Assembly: GCA_963851085.1 (NCBI GenBank)
Contig: CAWKNX010000005.1
Span: 186,001-250,000 of the forward strand
Direction of reading: 5' to 3'
DNA length: 64,000 bases
Source: DATFVJ01 sp963851085
GTDB taxonomy: Bacteria > Actinomycetota > Actinomycetes > Streptosporangiales > Streptosporangiaceae
This document shows, piece by piece, positions 43,737 to 52,040 of the stretch. Numbering within the stretch: the first letter of the stretch is position 1; the number at the start of each line of letters is the position of its first letter. The position numbers and the translations under genes were made by a program. The notes beneath the pieces were generated by a model. That model made no database searches. It was not told the origin of the DNA and was given only the letters and a program-made list of their open reading frames with translations.

Positions 43737-44429
43737 CTATGGCTGGATGGTAAGGCTGAACTGCTTGGCGGCCTGATCCCCGAGCGCGTCCGCGACCTTC
43801 ATCGTGAACGTGAACATCCCCGCCGTGGTCGGCGTGCCCGCCAACTGGTTGTTGTTGTCCGTGGGAGCCGCGGTTGATTTCAGCGCGAGGCCGGGCGGGA
43901 GGCTGCCTGAGGCCACCGACCACGTGTACGGTGCCGCGCCGCCGCTGAGAAAGAAGTTCACCGCGTAGGACGTCCCGACAGTCCCTGCGAGTAGCGGGCT
44001 CGTGCTTGTGATGGCCAGCGCGGGCGCTGCGTCCACCCTGATGCTGTAGGTCTGCTGAAGCGGCTGACCATGCTGGTCAGTGCCCTTGACCGTGAAAGTG
44101 AACGTACCTTGCTGCGTGGGCGTGCCTGCGACGATCGTTCCCGACGCGCCGTAGCTCGCCGGCATCGACAGGCCGGGCGGGAGGCTGCCCGAGGTGATCG
44201 CGAACGTGCCGCCCGAGTTGTTGCTTGTGATGATGAACCCCTCGTAACCCTGCCCGACGCTGGCGTCAGGCAGGACGCACACGCCGTTGACCAGGGTGCC
44301 GCCATTAGTGCCTGACGAGCACACCAGCTTGTCCGGTGGCGCTTTCGCGCTGGCCAGAGCGGGGCTGGCTGCGGCGATGCCGACTAATAACGACCCGGCG
44401 ACAGCGATGGCGGCCATTGTCTTATGCAT
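43737..44429 (-). CDS. Secreted protein with putative Ig-like domains
   Basis: About 230 residues from ATG 44429, preceded by GGGGGAG. An N-terminal signal peptide (MHKTMAAIAVAGSLLVGIAA, cut likely after ASPALASA) leads into two He_PIG-type Ig-like domains, each with the signature SGSLPPGLSMPASYG or SGSLPPGLALKST and ending GTPTTAGMFTFTMKVAD. These domains mediate adhesion or surface assembly. Its exact role is unknown. Confidence 0.78.
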   Translation of the reverse strand: MHKTMAAIAVAGSLLVGIAAASPALASAKAPPDKLVCSSGTNGGTLVNGVCVLPDASVGQGYEGFIITSNNSGGTFAITSGSLPPGLSMPASYGASGTIVAGTPTQQGTFTFTVKGTDQHGQPLQQTYSIRVDAAPALAITSTSPLLAGTVGTSYAVNFFLSGGAAPYTWSVASGSLPPGLALKSTAAPTDNNNQLAGTPTTAGMFTFTMKVADALGDQAAKQFSLTIQP

Positions 44430-44975
44430 GGGATCTCCCCCTGACCGCGTGCCCAGGCGGCAGGACGGTGTGCTGACAGGTACCGGCGCGAGCTTGGGCA
44501 AGGCTCACTGATCCCATCTGGTGCACGGCTGCGCGCAACGGCCGGTTCAGCCGTTTCCTGCCTTTCATTTGTTCATTTGCGCCGGGCACGGCCCGTGGCA
44601 GCCGTCATTCGCGGCCCGTGGCAGTCGTCAGACGCGGCCCGTGGCAGCCGTCAGGCGGACGGCGTTCCCGGGCGTATGCATGCGCTGGCTTCCGGCAGTT
44701 GACACCCGCGCTGGGCCGCGACAGTAGGTTTGATTTGTCAAACTATGGGTGATCCTTTGCCGAATCAGGTAACTATTGGACTCGGTCCGCGTCCGGCGAG
44801 CGATCGGGACGCAGGCCGGACGGCGTGCAGAAATCGGTGGGAACGTTCCGCCGGGTGGTGACCCACGGCGAGAACGTGCAGGCGACGCCGTCAGGCTGCG
44901 CTGTCCGGCTGCAAGGCGATGAGTCCGTCGGCGACCACTCGATTCACTGGTCGACTACAAGAATGAGGAGCGGCG
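44430..44975. other. Non-coding stretch with a 23-bp tandem repeat
   Basis: Three copies of a 23-bp unit (CGGCCCGTGGCAGCCGTCA...) begin at 44589, 44612 and 44635. The stretch also contains an A/T-rich promoter-like patch (TTTGATTTGTCAAACTATG) near 44730. A plus-strand frame from 44825 overlaps the methyltransferase gene and is not considered real. Confidence 0.5.
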
Positions 44976-45644
44976 ATGGAATTAGAGTCAGACAGCCTCA
45001 AAACCCTGTACGCCAACCGGTTCGGCGGCGAGTCCGAGGTGCGCCAGGACATCTGGCAGGTACTGTGCACCGATTTCTTCCAGGACTGGGTGCCGCCTAC
45101 GGCGACCGTGCTGGACCTAGCCGCCGGGCATTGCGAGTTCATCAACAACATCCAGGCGGCTCGCCGAATCGCGGTCGACCTGAATCCGGACGTCAAGCGG
45201 TGTGCGGAGGCCGGTGTCGAGACCTATGTGCTGCGCTCGGACCGGCTGGAGACCATCGAGGACGGCTCGATCGATGTGGTGTTCGTGAGCAACTTCTTCG
45301 AACACGTCACCCGCGACGTGATCCTGTCCACCCTCGCGGAAACCAGGCGCGCGCTGAAGCCGACAGGACGGCTGCTCGTGCTGCAGCCCAACGTCCGGTT
45401 CTGCGGACGTGACTACTGGCAGTTCTTCGACCACATCACGCCTGTGGACGATCGCGCCCTCGCAGAGGCGCTCGCCGCCACGGGCTTCGATATCGAGAAG
45501 TGCATGCCACGATTCCTGCCGTACTCGACCAAGAGCCGGCTGCCGAGCCGGCCGTGGCTGGTGCGGCTGTACCTGAAAGTGCCGCTCGCATGGCGGGTGC
45601 TTGGCGCGCAGGCATTCATCGTGGCCACGCCGGCGGCCCGCTAA
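44976..45644 (+). CDS. Class I SAM-dependent methyltransferase
   Basis: A 222-residue protein with a Methyltransf_23/25-type fold: VLDLAAGHCEFINNI (motif I, near residue 45), AVDLNPDVKRC, GSIDVVFVSNFFEHV and the late RLLVLQPNVRFCG. The phrase GHCEFINN is typical of a family linked with polysaccharide or glycan-modification clusters, but none is adjacent. AGGAGCG precedes the ATG. The target is unknown. Confidence 0.82.
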   Translation: MELESDSLKTLYANRFGGESEVRQDIWQVLCTDFFQDWVPPTATVLDLAAGHCEFINNIQAARRIAVDLNPDVKRCAEAGVETYVLRSDRLETIEDGSIDVVFVSNFFEHVTRDVILSTLAETRRALKPTGRLLVLQPNVRFCGRDYWQFFDHITPVDDRALAEALAATGFDIEKCMPRFLPYSTKSRLPSRPWLVRLYLKVPLAWRVLGAQAFIVATPAAR

Positions 45645-45783
45645 CGAGGCGCACGGTCCGCCAACGGGGCGCACCGCGAGGAAGCAGAGGCGCAGAGTGA
45701 GGAAACGGGAGCCGACAGCCAGATAAACGGAAGGAGGACAAAGACCGACGCCCAGATAACCGCACGGACGCCATGCTCAGGGG

Positions 45784-47598
45784 ATGATGAGCCAGTCCGA
45801 ACGCGCTGGGAGCGGAGGTCAGGAAGTGCCGGATTCACGGGGGGGCCGGCCGCACCCGGGGTGGCAGCGCTGGAGCGGGCCGCGCGGGAGCGGGCACCGC
45901 GTGGACGGGCCGCGCGTTACGTGGCCGGTGAGCCACTGGCCCGTTATGCGTGGCCTGCTTCCCATCAACCGGTCTGAGGTACCCGCCGATCTGCTCGCCG
46001 GCCTGACACTGGCCGCGCTCGGCATCCCGGAAGTGCTCGGGTACGCGAAGATCGCCGGGATGCCGGTGGTGACCGGCCTGTACACGATGCTCCTGCCGAT
46101 GGCCGTGTTCGCTGTGCTCGGTTCCTCACGCCACCTCGTCGTCGGCGCGGACTCCGCGACCGCGGCCATACTCGCCGCGGCCCTCACCGGGCTCGCGGTC
46201 ACCGGGTCGGCGAGATACGTCAAGCTGGCCGGGCTCGCGGCCCTGCTCGCCGGTGGGCTGTTGCTGCTCGCCCGGCTGGCCAGGCTCGGGTTCCTGGCGA
46301 ACTTCCTGTCCCGTACCGTCCTCGTCGGATTCCTCACCGGCGTCGGTATTCAGGTGGCAGCAGGACAGCTCCCGGACATGCTCGGGGTGACAGCCGCGGG
46401 CAAGAACACCCCCACCAAGCTCCTGAACATCGCGCGCGCGTTCCCGCGTATCCATTGGGCAGACGTGCTGGTATCGGTCGGGGTCATCCTGGTCGTGCTC
46501 GCCGCACACCGCATCACCCGCAGGATCCCAGGACCGCTGATCGCGGTGATCGTCGCGATCATCGTGAGCAAGGCGGCGGACCTGGCCGCGCACGGGGTGC
46601 AGGTGCTCGGCCCCGTCCCACGCGGACTGCCGCAGCTTGGAGCGCCCGCCCTGGGCTTGCACGACGCCGGCGTGCTGCTCGGCGCCGCGGCGTCCATGTT
46701 CGTCGTCATCCTCGCCCAGAGCGCCGCGACCTCACGCGCCTACGCCGTGAAGTACGAGGAGCCGCTCAGCGAGGACACCGACCTGGTGGGCCTGGGCGCC
46801 GCCAACGTGGCCGCCGCGTTCTCCGGCACGTTCGTCGTCAACGGAAGCCCGACCAAGACACAGATGGTTGACGGCGCCGGTGGACGCAGCCAGCTCGCGC
46901 AGCTCACGACCGTCGCGGTGGTCCTCGTCGTGCTGCTCCTGCTCACCGGGCCGCTGGCCTACCTGCCGGTCGCCGCCCTGGCCGCGGTGGTCTTCCTCAT
47001 CGCCGTCGAGCTCATCGACATCCCCGGGCTGCGCCGCATCCTGGCCTGCCGCCGCCACGAGTTCGCCGTCGCCCTGCTCACGGCGTCCGCGGTCGTGGTC
47101 CTCGGGGTCGAGGAGGGCATTGCCCTCGCCGTTGTCGCCTCGATCATCGACCACCTGCGCCACAGCTACCACCCGCTCAACAGCGTGCTCGTGAAGTCGC
47201 CCGCCGGGCACTGGCAGCCCATCCCGGTGACGCCAGGCGCACGGACCGAGGAGGGGCTGGTGGTCTACCGGTTCGGCACCAGCCTCTACTACGCGAACGC
47301 TTCGAGGCTCCTCGAGGACGTCACGGCCCTCATCGGGCACGGAACCCCCTTGCGGTGGATGGTGCTCGACTGCGCTGCCATCGGAGACATCGACTACACG
47401 GCGGCGGCGGTTCTCACCCGGGGCATTGCGCTGCTCCACACGCGGCACATCCGCATCGGCTTCAGCACCCTCCTCGACCCGGTGCGCGGGCAGCTCGACC
47501 GCTACGGCATCAGCAAAACCATCGGCCCGGACGCCTTCTACGACACACCGGGCGAGGCACTCGAGGATTTCCACGCCCGCGGCGGTTCCGGCGCGTAG
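45784..47598 (+). CDS. SulP-family anion transporter with STAS domain
   Basis: A 604-residue membrane protein with 10-12 hydrophobic segments (about residues 70-440) and a C-terminal STAS domain (about 480-595; LVVYRFGTSLYYANASRL, MVLDCAAIGDIDYTAAAVL). The signature VTGLYTMLLPMAVFAVLGSSRHLVVGADS is typical of the family. It carries sulfate, bicarbonate or other anions. The ~55-residue N-terminus before the first helix is Gly/Arg-rich. A hairpin terminator lies just downstream. Confidence 0.9.
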   Translation: MMSQSERAGSGGQEVPDSRGGRPHPGWQRWSGPRGSGHRVDGPRVTWPVSHWPVMRGLLPINRSEVPADLLAGLTLAALGIPEVLGYAKIAGMPVVTGLYTMLLPMAVFAVLGSSRHLVVGADSATAAILAAALTGLAVTGSARYVKLAGLAALLAGGLLLLARLARLGFLANFLSRTVLVGFLTGVGIQVAAGQLPDMLGVTAAGKNTPTKLLNIARAFPRIHWADVLVSVGVILVVLAAHRITRRIPGPLIAVIVAIIVSKAADLAAHGVQVLGPVPRGLPQLGAPALGLHDAGVLLGAAASMFVVILAQSAATSRAYAVKYEEPLSEDTDLVGLGAANVAAAFSGTFVVNGSPTKTQMVDGAGGRSQLAQLTTVAVVLVVLLLLTGPLAYLPVAALAAVVFLIAVELIDIPGLRRILACRRHEFAVALLTASAVVVLGVEEGIALAVVASIIDHLRHSYHPLNSVLVKSPAGHWQPIPVTPGARTEEGLVVYRFGTSLYYANASRLLEDVTALIGHGTPLRWMVLDCAAIGDIDYTAAAVLTRGIALLHTRHIRIGFSTLLDPVRGQLDRYGISKTIGPDAFYDTPGEALEDFHARGGSGA

Positions 47599-47610
47599 CC
47601 GACGCGCCAT

Positions 47611-47700
47611 GCGGCAGCCGTAGACAGTGCTGGCCCAGGGGGGCGACCCCCTGGAACCCCGCATGCGCCGCCGACGGCGCGACCTGCGGCAGCCGTTAAG
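47611..47700. terminator. Hairpin unit related to the 76-bp array
   Basis: Read on the minus strand, this matches one unit of the array at 12581-12884: TTAACGGCTGCCGC, then a hairpin CCAGGGGG-loop-CCCCCTGG (47635-47654, 4-base loop), then ACTGTCTACGGCTGCCGC. It lies after sulP and before the Mug gene, so it is likely a terminator. Confidence 0.65.
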
Positions 47701-47704
47701 TAAA

Positions 47705-48289
47705 ATGCTCGTTCCCATGACAACGGCGCGAAACGGGCGCGGGCCCGGCAAGGCGGACCTGGAAGCGGCGCGCGAGCGCACGCTGCCGGACATACTGCCG
47801 GAGCCCGGCGCCGGATTCACCGTGCTCTTCTGCGGGATCAACCCGGGCCTGTACTCCGCGGCGACCGGCTACCACTTCGCCAGGCCAGGCAACCGTTTCT
47901 GGCCGGCCCTGCACCTGTCCGGCTTCACCACCCGCAGGCTCGCGCCCAGCGAGCAGGGCCTGCTGTCCGCCTGCGGCCTCGGCATCACCAACCTGGTGCC
48001 GCGGGCGAGTGCGCGGGCCGCGGAGCTGACGGCCGCCGAGCTTGCGGCGGGCGGCGCGCGCCTGCGCGAACTCACGACGCGGCGCAGGCCAGGCGCGGTC
48101 GCGATTGCCGGGGTAACGGCCTACCGCACCGCGTTCGGCCGCCCGGGCGCGCGCATCGGCCCGCAGGAACAGATGCTCGGCCCCGCACTTCTGTGGGTCC
48201 TGCCCAACCCGAGCGGGCTGAACGCGCACTGGTCACTGGCCGCGATGGCCGAGGAGTTGCGGCGCCTGCGGGCGGCTTGCGGCGGGTAA
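47705..48289 (+). CDS. mug: Mismatch-specific DNA glycosylase (Mug/TDG-like)
   Basis: A 194-residue Mug-type enzyme. It has the substrate motif FCGINPGLYSAATGYHFARPGNRFWPAL and the late WVLPNPSGLNAHW, the two uracil-pocket motifs of the family. It removes U or ethenocytosine opposite G. ATG 47705 and ATG 47717 are both possible starts. It stands alone. Confidence 0.88.
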   Translation: MLVPMTTARNGRGPGKADLEAARERTLPDILPEPGAGFTVLFCGINPGLYSAATGYHFARPGNRFWPALHLSGFTTRRLAPSEQGLLSACGLGITNLVPRASARAAELTAAELAAGGARLRELTTRRRPGAVAIAGVTAYRTAFGRPGARIGPQEQMLGPALLWVLPNPSGLNAHWSLAAMAEELRRLRAACGG

Positions 48290-48301
48290 GCCCATGATCC
48301 T

Positions 48302-49651
48302 TCACGGCGCCGTCGGTGGCACAGCATCGTCCGGTGGCACGGCACGGCCGGGTGGTATCGGCCCGTCCGGTGGCACGGGCCCTGGTGGTCCGGGCGCGGC
48401 TGAGCGCAAGGCCGGCCCGAGGATGGCCAGCCCTGCGGCGGTGCCCGCGCCAGCTATCACGAACGCCGTACGCGGGCCTGCGGCGGCGACCACAAAGCCG
48501 ACAGCGGCGTACGCGATTCCCGAACCCACCTGCGCCGACGTGGAGACGGCGCCGAACACCCGGCCGAGCAGCGGCGGCGGAACCACCCGCTGCACGAGAG
48601 TGTCGGTGCCGACCAGGTCCAGCGTGTTGCCGACGCCTGCGGCCGCCTGCGCGAGCGCGGCGAGCAGCACATCCGGCGCCAGGCCGGTCAGCGCGGTGAA
48701 TACCCCGGTCAGTGCCAGGCCCGAGATCAGTAGGTGCTCGGCGCGGCTGCGCCTGCCGAACCTGGTGAGCAGCAGTGACGCGGCGAGCATTCCCGCGCCG
48801 AACGCCGCCACGGTGACGCCGTAGCCGAGGTGGGATCCGCGCAGCTTGTCCTGGACCAGGAACACAAGCGCCACGTTGTCCATCGCAGCGAAGGACACGA
48901 ACACGAGCGTGCCGAGCACCAGCGCGCGCGGCAGGGCGGCGCGGGCCGCGTACCTGAGCCCGGCGACGGTGTCGGCCGTCAGGGTGGCGCTGGCCGCGGC
49001 GTCAGGTGGCAGGGCGCGCAGCCGGGAAAGCAGCAGCGCCGAGAGCACAAAGGTGCCCGCGTCTGCCGCGAACGCGGACGAGGTCCCCGCGAGCCCGACA
49101 AGGACACCGCCGATGGCGGGCCCCGCGACGATCTGAAGGTTGAACGCGGTCGTGAGCATCGCGTTGGCGCCGGTCAGCCGGTCGGCGGGCACGAGCCTGG
49201 GCACGCTGCCCTTGCCGGCGGGCGAGAACAGCGTGGCAAGCAGCCCGGCGGCGGCCACCAGCGGCAGCAATACCTCCAGCCGTGGCCGTGACACGGTGGC
49301 TGTGGCGTAGATGGCGGCATAGATGGCGGCCTGGCCGAGCTCGCATCCGGCCATGAGCCGCCGCTGGTCGACCCGGTCGGCGATGGCGCCGGCCACCGGG
49401 CCCAACAGCCGGGGGACGGTGTTCGCGAGCAGGACGAGCGACACCGCTTCCGGGCCCGCGGGCGCGGCGAGCAGCACGAGCGCGACACGGCCGATGCCGT
49501 CCCCGGTGAATGAGACCATGCGGCTCAGCCACAGGTACCTGAAGTCCGGTGCGACGCGAAGGAGTCCGGGCTGGCGGGGAACCCCGGGCCGGCGGCGAAG
49601 CCCGGGCCGCCGGAAAAGCCCCGGCCGGCGGGGAAGCCGATGGCTGACCAT
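48302..49651 (-). CDS. MFS transporter (EntS/MFS_3-like)
   Basis: A 449-residue major facilitator with 10-12 hydrophobic segments (about residues 40-420) and the loop motif IADRVDQRRLMAGCELGQ. VLLANTVPRLLGPVAGAIADR and NAMLTTAFNLQIVAGPAIGGVLV fit the MFS_3 branch that includes enterobactin exporter EntS. The N-terminus repeats RRPGLFRRPGLRRRPG and the C-terminus is Pro-rich, both encoded by simple repeats. It is divergent from the ArsR-like regulator, which probably controls it. Confidence 0.85.
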   Translation of the reverse strand: MVSHRLPRRPGLFRRPGLRRRPGVPRQPGLLRVAPDFRYLWLSRMVSFTGDGIGRVALVLLAAPAGPEAVSLVLLANTVPRLLGPVAGAIADRVDQRRLMAGCELGQAAIYAAIYATATVSRPRLEVLLPLVAAAGLLATLFSPAGKGSVPRLVPADRLTGANAMLTTAFNLQIVAGPAIGGVLVGLAGTSSAFAADAGTFVLSALLLSRLRALPPDAAASATLTADTVAGLRYAARAALPRALVLGTLVFVSFAAMDNVALVFLVQDKLRGSHLGYGVTVAAFGAGMLAASLLLTRFGRRSRAEHLLISGLALTGVFTALTGLAPDVLLAALAQAAAGVGNTLDLVGTDTLVQRVVPPPLLGRVFGAVSTSAQVGSGIAYAAVGFVVAAAGPRTAFVIAGAGTAAGLAILGPALRSAAPGPPGPVPPDGPIPPGRAVPPDDAVPPTAP

Positions 49652-49737
49652 GCCGTCAGCCTCGCGGGCGGGCTAACCTGGTACCACTGTTTCGGCCTCA
49701 CCCGAAATCAACGCCTTCGATGTCACCTGTGATGCCA

Positions 49738-49786
49738 CTTTCCGCACCAGTTCCCGCACCAGTTCCCGCACCAGCTTCCGCGTCAG
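49738..49786. repeat. Four 12-bp tandem repeats in the MFS/regulator divergent region
   Basis: Units ending GCACCAG (TTCCCGCACCAG and variants) repeat head to tail from 49738 to 49786, directly before the regulator start. They could be stacked operator half-sites or simple repeats. Confidence 0.5.
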
Positions 49787-49796
49787 TGCCCACGCC

Positions 49797-50786
49797 ATGA
49801 GCATTGTCCTGACGTTCGGCGCAGGCGCGCTGCGGCAGTGCCGCTTCGCGATCTCTCCGCTGTTCGAGACCACCAGCGCGATGCGGGCTCTCATCCATCC
49901 GGGCCGTGAGCCGTACCATCTGCCCTGGCACCGGCAGGTGCGCAACGGCCTGCCCGAGCTCGGGCTCGGCCCGGTCTTCTGGCTGCTTCCGCACGCGAGC
50001 TACCAGCCGGACTTCATGTCACCGCCGCCTGACGGCCCGTTCACCGAGATCTCCGACGACCTCGCGCGGGTGCGCGCCACACCGCCGGAGCGCGTCGCCA
50101 TAGAACTTGGCCTTCTGCTCGCCGGGCATCCGCAGCCGCAGGCCGCACGCGAGCAGCTCGCGCGGCTCGGCAGCGACCCCGAGCGGGTCCGCGACCGTAT
50201 CGCCGACCTGCTCGAGCGCGCCTGGTCCGCGCTTGTGCGGCCGTGGTGGGCCCAGGTGCGGGACGTCCTTGATGCCGACATCACCTACCGTGCCCGCCAG
50301 CTTGCCGATGAAGGAACCGCCGCGACGCTGGCCGGGCTCGACCGCAGGATCAGCTGGCAGGACGACGACCACCTGCTCATCGGCATCGGCGCGGACGGCC
50401 GGGGCCGCATCGCCGATCAGGGCCTGGTCCTGCTGCCAAGCGTCTTCACCTGGCCAGGGCTTGGCGTGATGCTCGACCCGCCCTGGCATCCGACGATCAA
50501 CTATCCCGCGCGTGGCATCGCCATGCTGTGGCACGAGCACCCCCCGTCGCAGGCCGACCTCGCGCGTCTGATTGGGCGCACCAGGGCGGTGCTCCTGCTG
50601 GCGCTCGCGGAGCCAGCGTCCACGTCCGGTCTCGCGGCCAGATGCGCGCTGCCGGTCAGCACGGTCAGTGAGCATCTCGCCGTCCTTCGCGCGGCGCGGC
50701 TGGTGCGGACAGCGCGAACCGGCCGGTTCCTCGTGCACACCCAGACCACGCTCGGGGGCGCACTCGCCCGCGGAATGCCGGGCTGA
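49797..50786 (+). CDS. ArsR-like winged-helix regulator (DUF5937-type)
   Basis: A 329-residue protein with a long N-terminal domain (LTFGAGALRQCRFAISPLFET) and a C-terminal winged helix (about 255-320; LARLIGRTRAVLLLALAEPAS, CALPVSTVSEHLAVLRAARLV). This organisation is typical of actinobacterial DUF5937/ArsR regulators that face an MFS exporter, as here. Ligand unknown. Confidence 0.85.
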   Translation: MSIVLTFGAGALRQCRFAISPLFETTSAMRALIHPGREPYHLPWHRQVRNGLPELGLGPVFWLLPHASYQPDFMSPPPDGPFTEISDDLARVRATPPERVAIELGLLLAGHPQPQAAREQLARLGSDPERVRDRIADLLERAWSALVRPWWAQVRDVLDADITYRARQLADEGTAATLAGLDRRISWQDDDHLLIGIGADGRGRIADQGLVLLPSVFTWPGLGVMLDPPWHPTINYPARGIAMLWHEHPPSQADLARLIGRTRAVLLLALAEPASTSGLAARCALPVSTVSEHLAVLRAARLVRTARTGRFLVHTQTTLGGALARGMPG

Positions 50787-50899
50787 CGCGCCGGTGCCCC
50801 GCGCCGGCGGTGCCCCGCGCCGGCGGCGCGGCGCTGCGTCAGCCACCGATGCCCCGTCCTTGCCCGCGCCGCGCGTGACATGCCAGGCTGCAGGAGAAC

Positions 50900-50957
50900 G
50901 CCCCAGCGATGGCCCATTGCTGGGGTGATAGCACCAGCAATGGGCCATCGCCGGGGT
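50900..50957. repeat. Dispersed palindrome, copies 4 and 5 in tandem
   Basis: Two copies of the 27-bp palindrome lie at 50900-50926 and 50931-50957, with starts 31 bp apart (about three DNA turns). The second ends 25 bp before the GTG of the beta-ureidopropionase gene. The arrangement resembles a tandem operator. Confidence 0.65.
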
Positions 50958-50982
50958 AACGGGGATCGCCGGAGGAGCGGTA

Positions 50983-51825
50983 GTGGCAGAAATCGTCAGG
51001 GCTGGGCTGGTGCAGCAGCGCTGGACCGGCGACAAGGAGTCCATGGTCAGCTCGGCGGTGGACGCCATCTCGTCGGCGGCGTCACAGGGCGCCCAGGTGG
51101 TGTGCCTCCAGGAACTGTTCTACGGTCCGTACTTCTGCCAGGTACAGGACGCCGACTACTACTCGTTCACCGAGAAGATCCCTGACGGGTCGACGACGAA
51201 ACTCCTCCAGGATGTCGCCAGGCAGCATCAGGTCGTGCTGATCGCGCCGATGTACGAGGAGGAGCAGCCCGGCGTCTACTACAACACCGCCGCTGTGATC
51301 GACGCCGACGGCAGCTACCTCGGGATGTACCGCAAGACCCACCTGCCCCAGGTCAAGGGATTCTGGGAGAAGTTCTACTTCCGGCCGGGCAACGTCGGCT
51401 ATCCGGTGTTCGACACCGCGGTCGGCCGGATCGGCGTGTACATCTGCTACGACAGGCACTTTCCCGAAGGCTGGCGGGCACTTGGCCTTGCGGGCGCGCG
51501 GATCGTGTTCAACCCGTCAGCGACAAGCCGCGGCCTGTCGCAGTATCTGTGGCGGCTCGAGCAGCCCGCGGCGGCGGTCGCGAACGAGTACTACGTCGGT
51601 GCGATCAACCGCGTTGGCGTGGAACCGCTCGGGGACAACGATTTCTACGGCCAGTCGTACTTCGCCGACCCGCGCGGCCAGCTGGTCGGCGACGCGGCCT
51701 CCGACGCCGAGCCCGAGGTAGTGGTGCGCGATCTGGACATGGACAAGCTCACCGAGGTCCGCGACCTGTGGCAGTTCTACCGCGACCGGCGCCCGGACGC
51801 CTACGAGCCGCTGGTCAAACCTTGA
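50983..51825 (+). CDS. Nitrilase-fold hydrolase (beta-ureidopropionase-like)
   Basis: A 280-residue carbon-nitrogen hydrolase with the catalytic triad E44 (LQELF), K118 (RKTHLP) and C155 (CYDRHFPE). The FWEKFYFRPGN region and the next gene (dihydropyrimidinase) point to beta-ureidopropionase, which turns N-carbamoyl-beta-alanine into beta-alanine, NH3 and CO2. The GTG at 50983 has GGAGGAG upstream. Confidence 0.87.
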   Translation: MAEIVRAGLVQQRWTGDKESMVSSAVDAISSAASQGAQVVCLQELFYGPYFCQVQDADYYSFTEKIPDGSTTKLLQDVARQHQVVLIAPMYEEEQPGVYYNTAAVIDADGSYLGMYRKTHLPQVKGFWEKFYFRPGNVGYPVFDTAVGRIGVYICYDRHFPEGWRALGLAGARIVFNPSATSRGLSQYLWRLEQPAAAVANEYYVGAINRVGVEPLGDNDFYGQSYFADPRGQLVGDAASDAEPEVVVRDLDMDKLTEVRDLWQFYRDRRPDAYEPLVKP

Positions 51826-52040
51826 CGGGCCCGGGCCGTCGGTCCGGGTGTCCCCGGCCGGCTGCTATGTCCCCGCAGGACAATCCACAGGGATACCGGG
51901 TTATCCCCAGAACACGATTCACCCATCCCGCATGCCTTGACAGCCTGCCAGAATCACCAGTAGGGCGGCGCCCCCGGGTGGGAGGGTCCTGGAAGTGGGC
52001 TCGGGCCGGCACAGTGTCCTAGCACGCGCGGGAGGCAACG

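Noticed and set aside
44825..45412. A 195-codon plus-strand frame overlapping the methyltransferase at 44976
   Set aside because: It shares most of its length with the methyltransferase in another frame and has no recognisable motifs.
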